Part shown: one piece after another, positions 1-10,045 of the stretch | Position numbering within the stretch: position 1 is the first letter of the stretch | Layout of the letters: the number at the start of each line of letters is the position of its first letter | Assembly: GCA_015680685.1 (NCBI GenBank) | Contig: MNCI01002996.1 | Location: forward strand, 424,870-488,869 | Length of the DNA: 64,000 nt | Direction of reading: 5' to 3' | Source: Gnetum montanum | Lineage: Eukaryota; Streptophyta; Gnetopsida; Gnetales; Gnetaceae | The notes under the pieces: model-generated | The model's input: only the letters and a program-made list of their open reading frames with translations | Database searches by the model: none | Told to the model about the DNA's origin: nothing | Translations under genes and position numbers: made by a program

Positions 1-445
1 GCATACAGCCTTTACGTTGTGCCTGCAGTTGAACCCAGCACACAATCATCCCTGCATCCACCAGGGCTATTCGTCTGCCTTATGTCAGAGTCGCAACTGC
101 GTTAAACCGGTGCATTATAACTTTCATTTCACAATAATATTGCTACATTTCTTTGCTAAAATCTGTTACAGTTTTTCATTCATTGTTGTATGTTTACTGC
201 TTAGGCTCCTGTATGTTTACGCTCCATTTTACATTCGTTATGCTGTTTACGTATAACCTAGCGTATAGTATATCAATGTACATTCGGGGAAATCCTTGCC
301 TGATCCGCATGCAGACCATTCAAGTTACTCTGCCTTCGTTAATTCCAGCTTGCCCTCAAGCGAAGGTAGGGTCTTTTGTGCGTGTCCAGAGATCTTCAAG
401 TCTTTGTTTTATTCCAGCCGGAGATCGATGATTTCGGATGGTACA
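1..445 (+). mobile_element. Element A: right part of the 5' LTR
   Basis: Direct copy of 6430-6835. It shares the stretch beginning ACAATCATCC and ends at ...GGTACA, just before a primer-binding site. The left part lies outside the window. Counted by eye, about 45 of roughly 405 aligned positions differ between the two LTRs, mostly transitions, so the insertion is old. Confidence 0.85.
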
Positions 446-450
446 GAAAA

Positions 451-469
451 TGGTGCTAGAAGGAGGGCT
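451..469 (+). other. Element A primer-binding site
   Basis: TGGTGCTAGAAGGAGGG starts 5 bases after the LTR end. Elements B (9928) and C (about 31969, - strand) have the same type of site, so the three appear to use the same class of tRNA primer. I could not name the tRNA. Confidence 0.65.
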
Positions 470-843
470 TGATTTGTTTTTTGTTTAATCGAAACGCTGA
501 TCACGTTACCTGTTCAAACGTAGTGTTTACGCTGCTATAGTGTCTACACTGCTACAGTACTGCTATAGTGTTTTTTCAACAAAAACACACAAAACACATC
601 TGTTTCAGAGCCAAATTCACTACGATTCGCACCTACTTCAAACCGGTCTAAGTACTAACGACCACCAACATGGATCACCTTGCCCAAGCATGCATCACCA
701 TGTAATCATCCCAAAACTCCAGCGCACGTGCCTTCATAGTCCCCACACAAGAACAGTATAACTACATCTATGTGAAGATTCAGGCCAACCTTCCTATTGA
801 CCACATAGAACAGGAGGAAAAATGAAACTTCAAGCGCATATAC

Positions 844-3210
844 ATGGGAGGTCATGAATTTGCTCCCTCTGTATATGACATCATCCTCCTTTCTGAGCCT
901 AATCATAGGCTCATCTCCCAGCTCCTTTTGGTAAGGGGCCAAAACACACGACGACCCAATGAGGAGTCCCAAAACCAACATGATGTAGATGACTTCGAGG
1001 CACAATCTGAACCTGAGGATTCATACCACACCCTCAGTCCCCATGCCTACATGAACCCGTTAGTCCATCCTCGCATGGGACAGATAGCCACTCACCAAGT
1101 ATCAATGAGTACACAAGCACCGGTATCCCAATAGAGATTACCCACACCCATCTCCACCTAGTACATACCGCACGTGCAAACGCATGGGGCCACTTTCACT
1201 ACATCGGCCACACACATCCAGGGTGTCACCTCACAGTTTGTGGCTAGGTAAGGAACCATACCCCTTGTTCAACAACCCACTCACTTCAACGTGCCACACC
1301 CCACAACCACAACTCTAAACATTGCTCCACAGAAACAAATGACAACCCAACAATCTCCCCAACCAACTAATCTGCCTACTGCTCAAGAGTGGGCAGAAGC
1401 AAAACAAATGATGCAAGCGTTAGCTGATGAGGTAAAGCAACTCAAAACTACCAACACTGAACAAGTTAAAGTACTGGATTTCTACCACGATGATCCAATT
1501 AGCTCTTCAGTGCCACTGTTAGCTCTACCCAAGGAAATCACACTTCCACAGCTGACCAAATACAACGAGAAGGGAAATTCGAATGCTCACTTAGTCACAT
1601 TTCGATCAAAAACTCTATTGCTTCAAGCTTGGCCCCACGCAATCTTACGAGTGTTCGCTATGTCCTTAATGGGTGTAGCCTTAGAATGGTGCCGAGCCTT
1701 GCCTCGTAACTCCATATCCTCTCTAGAGGATCTGTTACATGAGTTCATTACCCGGTTTAAGTACAACCTCAAGCCTGAAGCCACACTAGATAGTCTGATA
1801 CAAGTGAAACAAGCACCACTTGAGCCTGTGCAAAAGTTCATGCAACGATGGAGTGCAGCCCTTAACGAACTTCATGAGCCCATCCCTGAAAAGTATTTGC
1901 TTACGATTTTGAAGGGAGCCGTGAATGACTTTATTAAGTCAAAACTGTACTACCTAAGCACTCAAACGTTGAGCCAAGTGTTCACATAGATCAAGAACAT
2001 TGAACAAGCTGTGCAAACCAGCAATGACCTTGCCTATGTGGCTTACAAGAACCAACACGTTGCCAAACAACAAACAACAACGGAAACTGTAGCCGTAAGC
2101 ACAAAAATAAAAAACACTAGTACCAACCCACCTGCAACAACAGGGGCCACCTTAAGGTCCAATTTTCAACGCAAGGATCGCTCTAAGTACACACCGTTAC
2201 CTGCGTGACCTTCGGAACTACTAGAGCAACTCCTTAAAGCCGGGCAAATCCAAAACAAACACGTAACAGAGAATGCTCATCACCGACATGATAGGTACTG
2301 CGAGCTACTGAGAAACCCCATCTTAGTAGCACCAAATGTTCCCCCGGTTCCACGACATTTCAAGTTAGACCAATTTTGCCATTACCACCAGATGTCTGGT
2401 CATAATACCGACACCTTCCATGCGTTAAAGGATGATCTACAAACAATGATAGAACGGGGTCAACTGAACATCAACACCCTAAATCAACCCAGCACAAACG
2501 ATGCCTCCTATGTCATAAACTCCATTGGCATAGATAGTAAGCCTAAACTTGTGCAGCAACCTTTTGTGATTCGTGTGCCTCCTAGCAAGGCAAAAATCCC
2601 CTCCACCTCCACGAGCAAGAGACTTCCCATCATCACCAAGGTGCCACCTAGAGCACAGACGACACCCTTTGTGGTCAAGGTACCACCACCTCAAACATCC
2701 GCTAAGATGTTAAACTGGCCAAATGCAACGCAATCCCAAGCACTGAAGACACCCTTTGTGGTCAAAGTACCACCACAGTCGTCTGTTAAGACATTAAACT
2801 AGCATGTTGCACCAACGACAACAACCAAGAAACCTTTCATTATCAAGGTGCCACAACAGGCTAGTCAAACAACAACAACACCTCCTAAACTCCCATTTGT
2901 CATAAAAGTGCTACCACGTAATGACCCCTCACTTACCCTGAGCCCAACCATAGGAAACGTCTCAACCTCTCCTCCCTCAAGAGTCAACCTTGCCAACAAC
3001 ACGGATAAGCCTACCAAATGGCAGCAGAAGAGGACAAATGAACAACGAACAACACCCACAGCTGAAACAAAGGACACACCTAGTATACAACAACTGAACA
3101 CTAGGGGCGCTGCCCCTAATCCCAAACAAATCAGGCCCAAGCCCTCAACCCATACAGAGGCAACCAACACAACGACAAACAACACAGACTTTGTAGCTAC
3201 ATTGGCCTAA
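844..3210 (+). pseudogene. Element A gag and proline-rich linker (broken)
   Basis: A Gag polyprotein would package the element RNA into cytoplasmic particles. One + frame stays meaningful across the whole region and on into the protease, interrupted by stops (for example at 1134, 1989, 2208, 2802 and 3210). Residues coded at 1291-1989 form a typical plant Gypsy Gag core: HLVTFRSK, then LEW with a conserved W, then LLHEFITRF and later VQKFMQRWS. A low-complexity linker at about 2560-2920 repeats a PFVVKVPP-type motif five or six times. No CCHC knuckle is clear. Element C has the same Gag and the same linker motif on the other strand at 29.2-31.5 kb. Most stops are one C-to-T or G-to-A change from a sense codon, as expected of methylated, silenced DNA. 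Confidence 0.8.
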
Positions 3211-4023
3211 GTGAAAAAAACGCTCAAACAAAAGAACACAATCATGAGCTTGTACGATTTGGTCATGGCATCATCGGCTCATCGCGAAGCCTTAGCACAA
3301 ACGTTAGCATCCATTCTTGTTATAGAGGACATCCCTGCTAACATGGAATCCATCCGTGCAACGATTTCACAGCACACACCACAACGATTGGGTTCAAACA
3401 CCTTAGCCTTTCGTGATGATGTAGTTAAACATAACCCTGAATGAGGGGAAGTCACAACAGCTCCATTATCGATTAGTGTACGTGTTGGGCAATGTACCAT
3501 TCGCAGAGTGCACGTTGATGATGGTGCGGCAACAAACGTAGTTCTATACTCCGTCATCGACAAACTAGGCATGGCAGATGAGATCATGCCAACAGAAACC
3601 ATGTGTTTAAAATCTTTCAATGGATCATGTGTCACAGTTAAGGGCACAATCAACTTAGCCTTTGTGGTAAGAGAACAATTCCCCACCAGCGCGGAATTCA
3701 CTATCATAGAAGAGATGCCTAGTTTCAACATGATTCTTGGTAGACCTTGGCTAGCACAACAACGAGCCATTTCCTCACTGATACATCAACAAATCTGCCT
3801 TCCATACGAAGGTGGACAAGTCATTATACATGGCGATAACACTCCCTTTCAAGTTGACCACAACATAGACATGTCACAGGTCTTGAAAGAGGAGCCTCTT
3901 GAAGCAACACCCACAACAACAAACACAACACCTAGAGCTAAAACGCCCAAACGAGGGGTAAAAACTAAAATCCTCTCAGAGCAAACTAGGACAACTCCTA
4001 GACCATGTTCGACTAAGAAATAA
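3211..4023 (+). pseudogene. Element A retropepsin-like protease (broken)
   Basis: Continues the gag frame. It has an aspartic-protease active site of the form V-D-D-G-A at about 3511-3531, where D-S-G or D-T-G is usual, and the second retropepsin signature ILGRPW near 3735. Such a domain would cleave Gag. A TGA at 3444 separates it from the linker, and a TAA at 4023 ends the frame for good. I found no reverse transcriptase, RNase H or integrase between here and the 3' LTR, so A would depend on enzymes from another element. Element C, which has a related gag-protease and the same LTR tip, is the obvious candidate. Confidence 0.75.
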
Positions 4024-4301
4024 TCGCATAATTAAGACTCCCCTGCGGCCAAAGACATGTTTGATCTCCGCCCACTCTTCACCTTTGTTCGTTGTGCATA
4101 CGTTACCTTAGTTTGTATTGTATTAGCTTACACGTTCTCTCATGGCCCGAAAAGGCCTTAAACTACCACCGTTACACATTATCTTCTATTTATTGGTGCA
4201 TTTCAGTTCATGTTTTGTGCAGTTGCTATTTAATATTATTTTCTCTAGTAGCTTTTGTTTATAGGATCATACAGGCGCACACGCATGCATCCACACAGAG
4301 T

Positions 4302-4879
4302 AGTCCTGGCATCCACATAGAATGTCCTGGCATCATGACAGTAAACTGACACCACAGCTCGTCCTAGCATCATGATGGTAAACTGATACCACAGCTCGTC
4401 CTGGCATCATGACGGTAAATTGATACCACAGCTTGTCCTGGCATCATGATGGTAAATTGATACCATAGTTCGTCCTGGCATCATGATGGTAAACTGATAC
4501 CACAACTTGTCCTGGCATCACGACGGTAAACTGATACCACAGCTCGTCTTGGCATCATGACGGTAAACTGATACCACAGCTCGTCTTGGCATCACGACGG
4601 TAAACTGATACCACAGCTCATCTTGGCATCACAATAGTAAACTGATACCACAACTCGTCCTGGCATCACGACGGTAAACTGATACCATAGCTCGTCCTAG
4701 CATCATGACGGTAAATTGATACCACAGCTCGTCCTAGCATCACAACGGTAAACTGATACCACAGCTCATCCTGACATCACAATGGTAAACTGATACCACA
4801 GCTCGTCCTGGCATCATGATAGTAAACTGATACCACAACTCGTCCTGGAATCATGATGATAAATTGGTACCACAGAGTG
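4302..4879 (+). repeat. 37-bp minisatellite inside element A
   Basis: About 15 tandem copies of a 37-bp unit that begins GTCCTGGCATCATGACGG and ends with GATACCACAGCTC. Copies differ by scattered transitions, mostly C/T and G/A (for example ATGACGG, ATGATGG and CACGACGG). The array starts about 280 bp after the protease stop, where pol would sit in an autonomous element. Confidence 0.92.
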
Positions 4880-6043
4880 ACAATAAACTAGCACCTATCT
4901 AGCATGACAGTAAACTGCCACAGTCACATTTGCCAGAGTCCGCTAAGACTAAAAACTGGTTTGCCTCTTCATGGTCCGCCAAGACTAGAAACTGGTAATG
5001 TACCGTCTGCCACGACGCAAAATGGGAAATGTCCAATGGGTCATAACATAAAACTAACCCATGATAGTCAGCTACGACTATAAACTGGCAATTTCATCTC
5101 TACATTCAAACTTTACTAGAATCGCTGCATTGCTCGCCATCGGCTGATCCTAACAACATTGCTGCCATTTATATACAGTGCCTGAAATCCCATATGGTGC
5201 CTTCGTTTCATCAATAGCTATTTAATTCTAAGCTTGCTTATGCACTCATGGTTTTCTTGTCTTCTTGGAGTTGTGTTTGCAGGATGATACTCAAAGGTGT
5301 TCGTACAAGAATGCACTTCGTCATAAGCAGCAAGGTGAGACGTTGTTCACAATACACGAGACAAGACTAATCAAGCCATTCACTAGTACATCTCTCGTGA
5401 CATATCCCACCTATCCCTCAATATCTTTTACTTCGTTACATCTCGAACGCACCCGATATAGCCTGAAACACTGAACATATTTTTGCATATTGTGCCACTC
5501 TTAAGTAATTGCAACCCACAACATGGCATTTGAACATGTGTAAAAAAAGAAAAAAAAATGGACGACAGTTGCCTCGAAAGCAAACGATCATGTCTAAAAT
5601 GATCAAGTAACAACCCGTTGCATGGCTTTGGCTCTCCACCAACAGGTTCCCCCTAAACACTAAACAAGGGCCCTGTTCCTCCAAAGAACGCAACACATCA
5701 TCACGTGGCTTTGGTTCTGCCAACAAGTCCTCTTGAACACAAAGTAAGAGTCTTGCACCGCCAAAGGACGTACACTTCATGCTTTGATCCCAAGAAGATA
5801 AGCATGACCCGCACACACACCCGGATATCCTCTTTACGACGCACTAGCCCTTCATTGGTTACCAATCCCTACAGTTTTCATTTCCCTATCAAATACAAAT
5901 TTCACTTCCCCAATTCTATGTACTACTGAACACCGTATGATAACGTCTAGCCAGGTGGCATAGGACAATGTCTCTGTCAAGTTGCTTATGGTGTTTTGCA
6001 CTTCTTTGTCGACGCTTCTCGGGTCGATTCCTCCAAGCGTCAA
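4880..6043 (+). other. Element A non-coding 3' internal region
   Basis: No protein family is recognisable. At 4880-5090 there are worn copies of a motif like CTAAGACTAAAAACTGG, perhaps decayed relatives of the minisatellite. At 5611-5690 and 5691-5770 there is an imperfect 80-bp tandem duplication (GGCTTTGG...CCAAAG.ACG). Short open frames here show no domain signatures. Confidence 0.6.
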
Positions 6044-6055
6044 CAAAGAGGGGCC
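6044..6055 (+). other. Element A polypurine tract
   Basis: CAAAGAGGGGCC followed by AA and the LTR tip TGAAACACC. Position and composition are those of a plus-strand primer. Confidence 0.65.
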
Positions 6056-6057
6056 AA

Positions 6058-6835
6058 TGAAACACCACAAAATTCTGAGCTTAGTACTTTTTCAACAAGA
6101 ATCGAGCTAAGTCATGATGTTCCCCAGCATGACTAAAGCTTGAGGGCCCCACAAACAGCTTCAAGCAGAGTTGGACTCAACAAGGACCAATTCTCTGGTA
6201 CCCGCCGATGACCACGACAACATCTGCTATCAAATGTGGAAACTTTGGAGCTCAAGATACTTAGTCCTCACTAAGTATGCATTCTCAGCGTATACGCCCA
6301 ATAGATACAGCGTATACGCCCAACGTATACGCCTAGCACACATTCACAGCGTATATGCCCAGCGTACCCAACCTCACATGTACACTCAGCATGTGTGACT
6401 GACGTATACGCCCGGTATGCAACCTCTGAAGACAATCATCCTTGCATCCACCAGGGCTATTCGTCTGCCTTGTGTCAGAGTCACAACTGCGTTAGACCGA
6501 TGCATTGTAACTTTCATTTCACAATAATATTGCTACATTTCTTTGCTAAAATTTATTACAGTTTTTCATTCATAATTTTATGTTTACTGCTTACGCTCCT
6601 GTACGTTTATGCTCCGTTTTACATTCGTTACACCGTTTACGTATAACCTAGCGTACAGTATATTAGTGTACGTTCGGGGAAATCCTTACCTGATCTGTGT
6701 GCGGACCACTTAAGGTACTCTGCCTTCATTAATTCCAGCTAGCCCTCAAGTGAAGGTAAGGTCTTCTATGTGTGTCCAGAGATCTTCAGGTCTCTGTTTC
6801 GTTCCAGCCGGAGACCGACGATTTCAGACGGTACA
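6058..6835 (+). mobile_element. Element A 3' LTR (778 bp)
   Basis: Begins TGAAACACCACAAAATT and ends GGTACA, so it has TG...CA ends. Its right-hand 400 bp match the 5' LTR at 1-445. The first 17 bases are identical to the start of element C's LTR (- strand, at 33368). Beyond 6835 the sequence returns to element C coding DNA, so A inserted into C. The matching target duplication on the other side is outside the window. Confidence 0.85.
6288..6410 (+). promoter_or_regulatory. Array of GCGTATACGC palindromes in element A U3
   Basis: Perfect 10-bp palindromes GCGTATACGC at 6288-6297 and 6310-6319, with close variants at about 6323, 6349 and 6404, mostly followed by CC. They lie in the left half of the LTR, where enhancers usually are. 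The function is inferred only from position. Confidence 0.5.
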
Positions 6836-7101
6836 GATGTCATTATACCACTCTCCCACATGAATGGCACTAACTATGGCTATAGATGCATCTTTGATGA
6901 TTTGCGTGATACGTGCGATGCAATTTGCTAAAAAGGTGGGTAATGCGTTGAACATGCTAGGCATGATACTAAGGGCTAACATGGCTACTATGTCGATAAT
7001 AACATTTTCATTTTAGGGAATATGTTGGATATTGACAATTGCAAAGTGTTGAAGTAGGTGCTTTGCTAGGTCACAATAAGGCTGTAAGTGTTATGCCTTA
7101 C
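6836..7101 (-). pseudogene. Element C second RNase H, C-terminal part
   Basis: Read on the - strand this continues the RNase H interrupted at 19253. If element B and one copy of its CTTAC duplication are removed, the frame runs on without a shift from ...EIYTCK into HLQPYCDLAKHLLQHF and IQHIPRNENVI, the usual end of a plant Tat-type extra RNase H (normally ...N-x-x-A-D-x-L-A). One stop lies at the join and the Asp-Ala of the last motif has drifted. Element A cuts the gene again at 6835, and the integrase would lie beyond the left edge of the window. Confidence 0.8.
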
Positions 7102-7234
7102 TGTTGGCACACTGGGCCATTTTTCGGAACAGTAAGGAATTATATTATTTACTTTAAAAGCTTTGGTGAAGAACGTGCTTAAAATTATGAGTAATGCAAA
7201 AAAAATCACTGGAAAGGTCTCAAATTAAAAATCC

Positions 7235-7870
7235 CTATGAACTATTGTTAAGCTCAATTTTATATTTGGCCTTGCCTTGCAAAAATCTAGAAAGCTTGAT
7301 TCCCAAACTCTGTCGGAAAGCTTCAGTTTCCAAAATAGTCAGGGCGGCAATAGAAGTGCTCTCTTCGTAGAAATCCTTCTTGAAGGGATCGTACTCAATC
7401 TGCGAATGATCTAGAGCAGGAATAGGCTCAATCTTCTTCTTATAATCGGGCACAACCAGATTATCATCGGAATCGTACTCGAGATGGCCCTGGGCAATGT
7501 CGACGACCTTGGCGGCAGCATAAACCTCCTAGTCAGAATCATATCCAGCATTCAAGGCATCCATTTCTTCCTGGATTCCCGCCATGAACGCATCCAGCGG
7601 ATCCACTTCTCCATCGTCGTCGTCTTCATGGCCATCATTGTTGTTCTTGTCGTCACCATCATTGTTAATATTGATGTTGCTGAAACCCTCGGTGTACTCG
7701 ATCTCGTCCAGGACGTGACCTTTGAAGTGGTCATCGGGGGCTCTGGTCAGTGACGGAATGTATAGATGCCACTGCGATTTCATGGATTCGAACCCTGGAA
7801 TCGTAGAATCGGCCAAGGGACTCGGCCTGTTTATGCCGAAACCCTTGTATCCGAACTTGTGCTTCGACAT
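7235..7870 (-). pseudogene. RH24: Captured N-terminal fragment of DEAD-box RNA helicase 24 (copy in 5' LTR)
   Basis: The - strand frame starts MSKHKFGYKGFGINR at 7870 and runs through an Asp/Glu-rich stretch, GEVDPLDAFMAGIQEEM, DALNAGYDSD, EVYAAAK and KKIEPIPALDHSQIEYDPF to KDFYEES...RQSLGIKL. This is the known order of the N-terminus of plant RH24 helicases, up to just before the Q-motif and helicase core, none of which is present. Relative to my memory of RH24, about 40 residues are missing between QEEM and DALNAG. One stop (TAG at 7526-7528) breaks the frame, but the 3' LTR copy has CAG there. It lies antisense to the element. RH24 is a nuclear RNA helicase; this piece could not act as one. 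Confidence 0.88.
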
Positions 7871-8300
7871 TCCAACCCTCATTGTTTCACGACAAATCTG
7901 CAGAAATGACCGTCTCTGTTCCGCGTGAAGGTCTGGCTGCAATCGCACTGTAAGAAAAATCTATGGGCTGAGAATAAAGGCTGCAAAGAAAATAGCTCCA
8001 GCGACGGGTGCGTTTCCAGCTTACCACTGTGACTTCCAATACTTTGTTGTAGAGATTTTCTAGCTACTACCTTGCCAAACAAGCCTGGGCTTTCCCAAGG
8101 AATGCATTTCAAATTTTTTTTAGGTGGTAATCATAAATGTCATTCACTCCTGGAACCTGCAATTCGAAACAGCAGCCATACCCGATGCTGATGCATTCAA
8201 TATCGCATACCAGTCCACTGAACACGGCAACAAAGACACAAAGGCACACTAAGACATGCGTCAAGAGATATTTTGGGCCGATGCCGGTAAATCAGAGTTG
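7871..8300 (-). promoter_or_regulatory. Captured RH24 leader, 5' UTR intron and possible promoter (copy 1)
   Basis: Upstream of the captured ATG, on the - strand, is a good 77-bp intron at 7948-8024: GTAAGC donor and a pyrimidine-rich TTTTTCTTACAG acceptor. The 3' LTR copy keeps the same intron length with GTGAGC and TGTAG. An unspliced intron means genomic DNA or pre-mRNA was captured, not a cDNA. Further out, TGGGCC at 8274-8279 resembles the site II elements of plant housekeeping promoters. The right boundary of the host segment is uncertain. Confidence 0.65.
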
Positions 8301-8633
8301 CAGTTCATCAAAAATAAAATTTTAAATGGTCTGGTGATTAATTCAGCAATATCACAATATCACATATGCTAATAGTGTGAAGCCCTGGTTATAAACTGAC
8401 CTTTTAATTTAATTATTCCAAGGCTTCAAAACATTATTTTTCAAACATTATTATATAAGTTACTACCCATAAAATATTTGTAATATTTATTAATGTTAGC
8501 ATAAATTCCTCCTAACTTTATGTATAACTTCCTAACTACATAACTTCCTCCTAACTAGATGGGTAAGTTGTAACCTCCTTACTTGGGAGAAAAGTTAGCT
8601 AGGATATTTTGGAATGTAACTACCTTGTGAACC

Positions 8634-8643
8634 TTATAAAAGG
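8634..8643 (+). promoter_or_regulatory. Element B LTR TATA box
   Basis: TTATAAAAGG, conserved in the 3' LTR at 18169-18178. Transcription would start about 30 bp downstream. Confidence 0.6.
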
Positions 8644-9927
8644 GCTTCAGGGGAAAGAAGATTAGGAGGGGAATCACACTTTTGGAGAAGACACTTGATA
8701 CATCACACTTTGGAAGGTTACTAGCTAGCACTTGGGCTCTCACTTGGAGACACACTTTGAGTCTTGGGAGAAGAGCATTTGTAAAGAAGAAAGTGTGAAA
8801 GATTGCTTGTAAGATGACTTGCTAAAGAAAGGATTTCAGCCTCTTTGTCATGGTTCTATGAGTTATGCTTATTATTATTTTTATTTTGTTTAAATTGTTT
8901 AGCTAGTGGTTTAGATAGTATCATCCTTGGCAAGTAATTTTGGGATTTTTAGATTGCTCTTATTGTTCTTGTTGCCCGATAGAAAATTTCTGTTAAAATT
9001 TTATCATAGAAGCACTTGTGTTTAAAAGCCTTAAGAGTGTTTTAGTAGTAAATTTTATTATTGTACAACATATAAGAACTGCTATTGAGATCGTTGTAAG
9101 AGAGCCTTTGCTTGTAGTCATGCCATTGAACGATTCAATAGTTAAGAGGGTTTAGAAAATATTTGGTATTTTGATGGGACCAGAATATCTTCTGTTTATC
9201 TTTAAAGTGAATCTCCATGGTATTTTAATCAGAAATTGTCAAGTCTTTTGAAGGTTCTGTTGAATGCAATTGTTGACGTCCATTATCTAGCCAAAATGGA
9301 GTCTCGTACGTGATAGTTTACGCAATAATTTTTTGGTAGCATAGTAGGATTGTCTTGAAGAAATTGCTTATTTGAGCCTCGGAAGTTTGAACAATTCGTA
9401 GATATTGAATTTGGGATAGCTTTATTGCGAAGTGTTTACTCACGTCATTTTACCTTGTTTAAATATTTGGGGTCTACACAAATCTACTTTCTTTTCTGTC
9501 TTTTTCCATCGAATCTTGCTCTATTTCTAGTTTTCTTGTGGTACTATCTCTTTCTCTGGGGAAAATTAGAAGTAGATTCGCAGAGTTGTGCTCAAATGTT
9601 TTTGCAAAATTTTATTTGTTACAAGTAGGTATTATAAGGACCGCGTAGACTAGGTAATTAAACAAAATAGGAACTCTCAACAACTCACATTACTTGGCAA
9701 AGTTGGCTGAATCTCTTTAAGATAAGTCATTCGTAGTTCACACACAATGCAATCGTTTCATTTTTCACAACCGCATGTTGCAACAGCACACACACATACT
9801 CACATTAACTACTGAGTTTATTTGGAGGTATTTGGGCCTTGGTGTTGCCAGAGACCAGTAGGCACCTAAATCCTATTCAAGGACACTCATTGGCGGTCGT
9901 GTCCCAAACGGTCGCCAACAGTTCTTT

Positions 9928-9946
9928 TGGCGCTAGAAGAAGGGCT
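9928..9946 (+). other. Element B primer-binding site
   Basis: TGGCGCTAGAAGAAGGGCT, 7 bases after the LTR end. Same class as in elements A and C. Confidence 0.7.
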
Positions 9947-10045
9947 GAAAATTTAGCCTCCAAGTTCATAAGCCTTATAATTTTAGCACATCAACCATTC
10001 TTTGCTACTATAAAGGCTTAGGAAGTTAAGCACTATTTTTAGTTC

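Larger units (their letters stand above)
7102..9920 (+). mobile_element. Element B 5' LTR (about 2.82 kb)
   Basis: Direct copy of 16594-19247. Unusually long because its first 1.2 kb contains an antisense fragment of a host helicase gene. A + strand TATA box at 8634-8643 (TTATAAAAGG) marks the likely promoter, so the cargo lies in U3 and about 1.2 kb of R/U5 follows. It ends 7 bases before the primer-binding site. Confidence 0.92.

Noticed and set aside
2865-3185. - strand frame with hydrophobic stretches in element A
   Set aside because: Antisense of the Gag linker (Thr/Asn/Pro codons read backwards give Val/Leu/Cys).
3279-3770. 163-codon - strand frame over element A protease
   Set aside because: Mirror of the protease on the + strand. 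Element C shows the equivalent mirror at 28270-28539, which confirms homology of the sense genes rather than a gene of its own.
4302-4879. Possible CRISPR array
   Set aside because: Head-to-tail 37-bp repeats without unique spacers, within plant retrotransposon DNA: a minisatellite.
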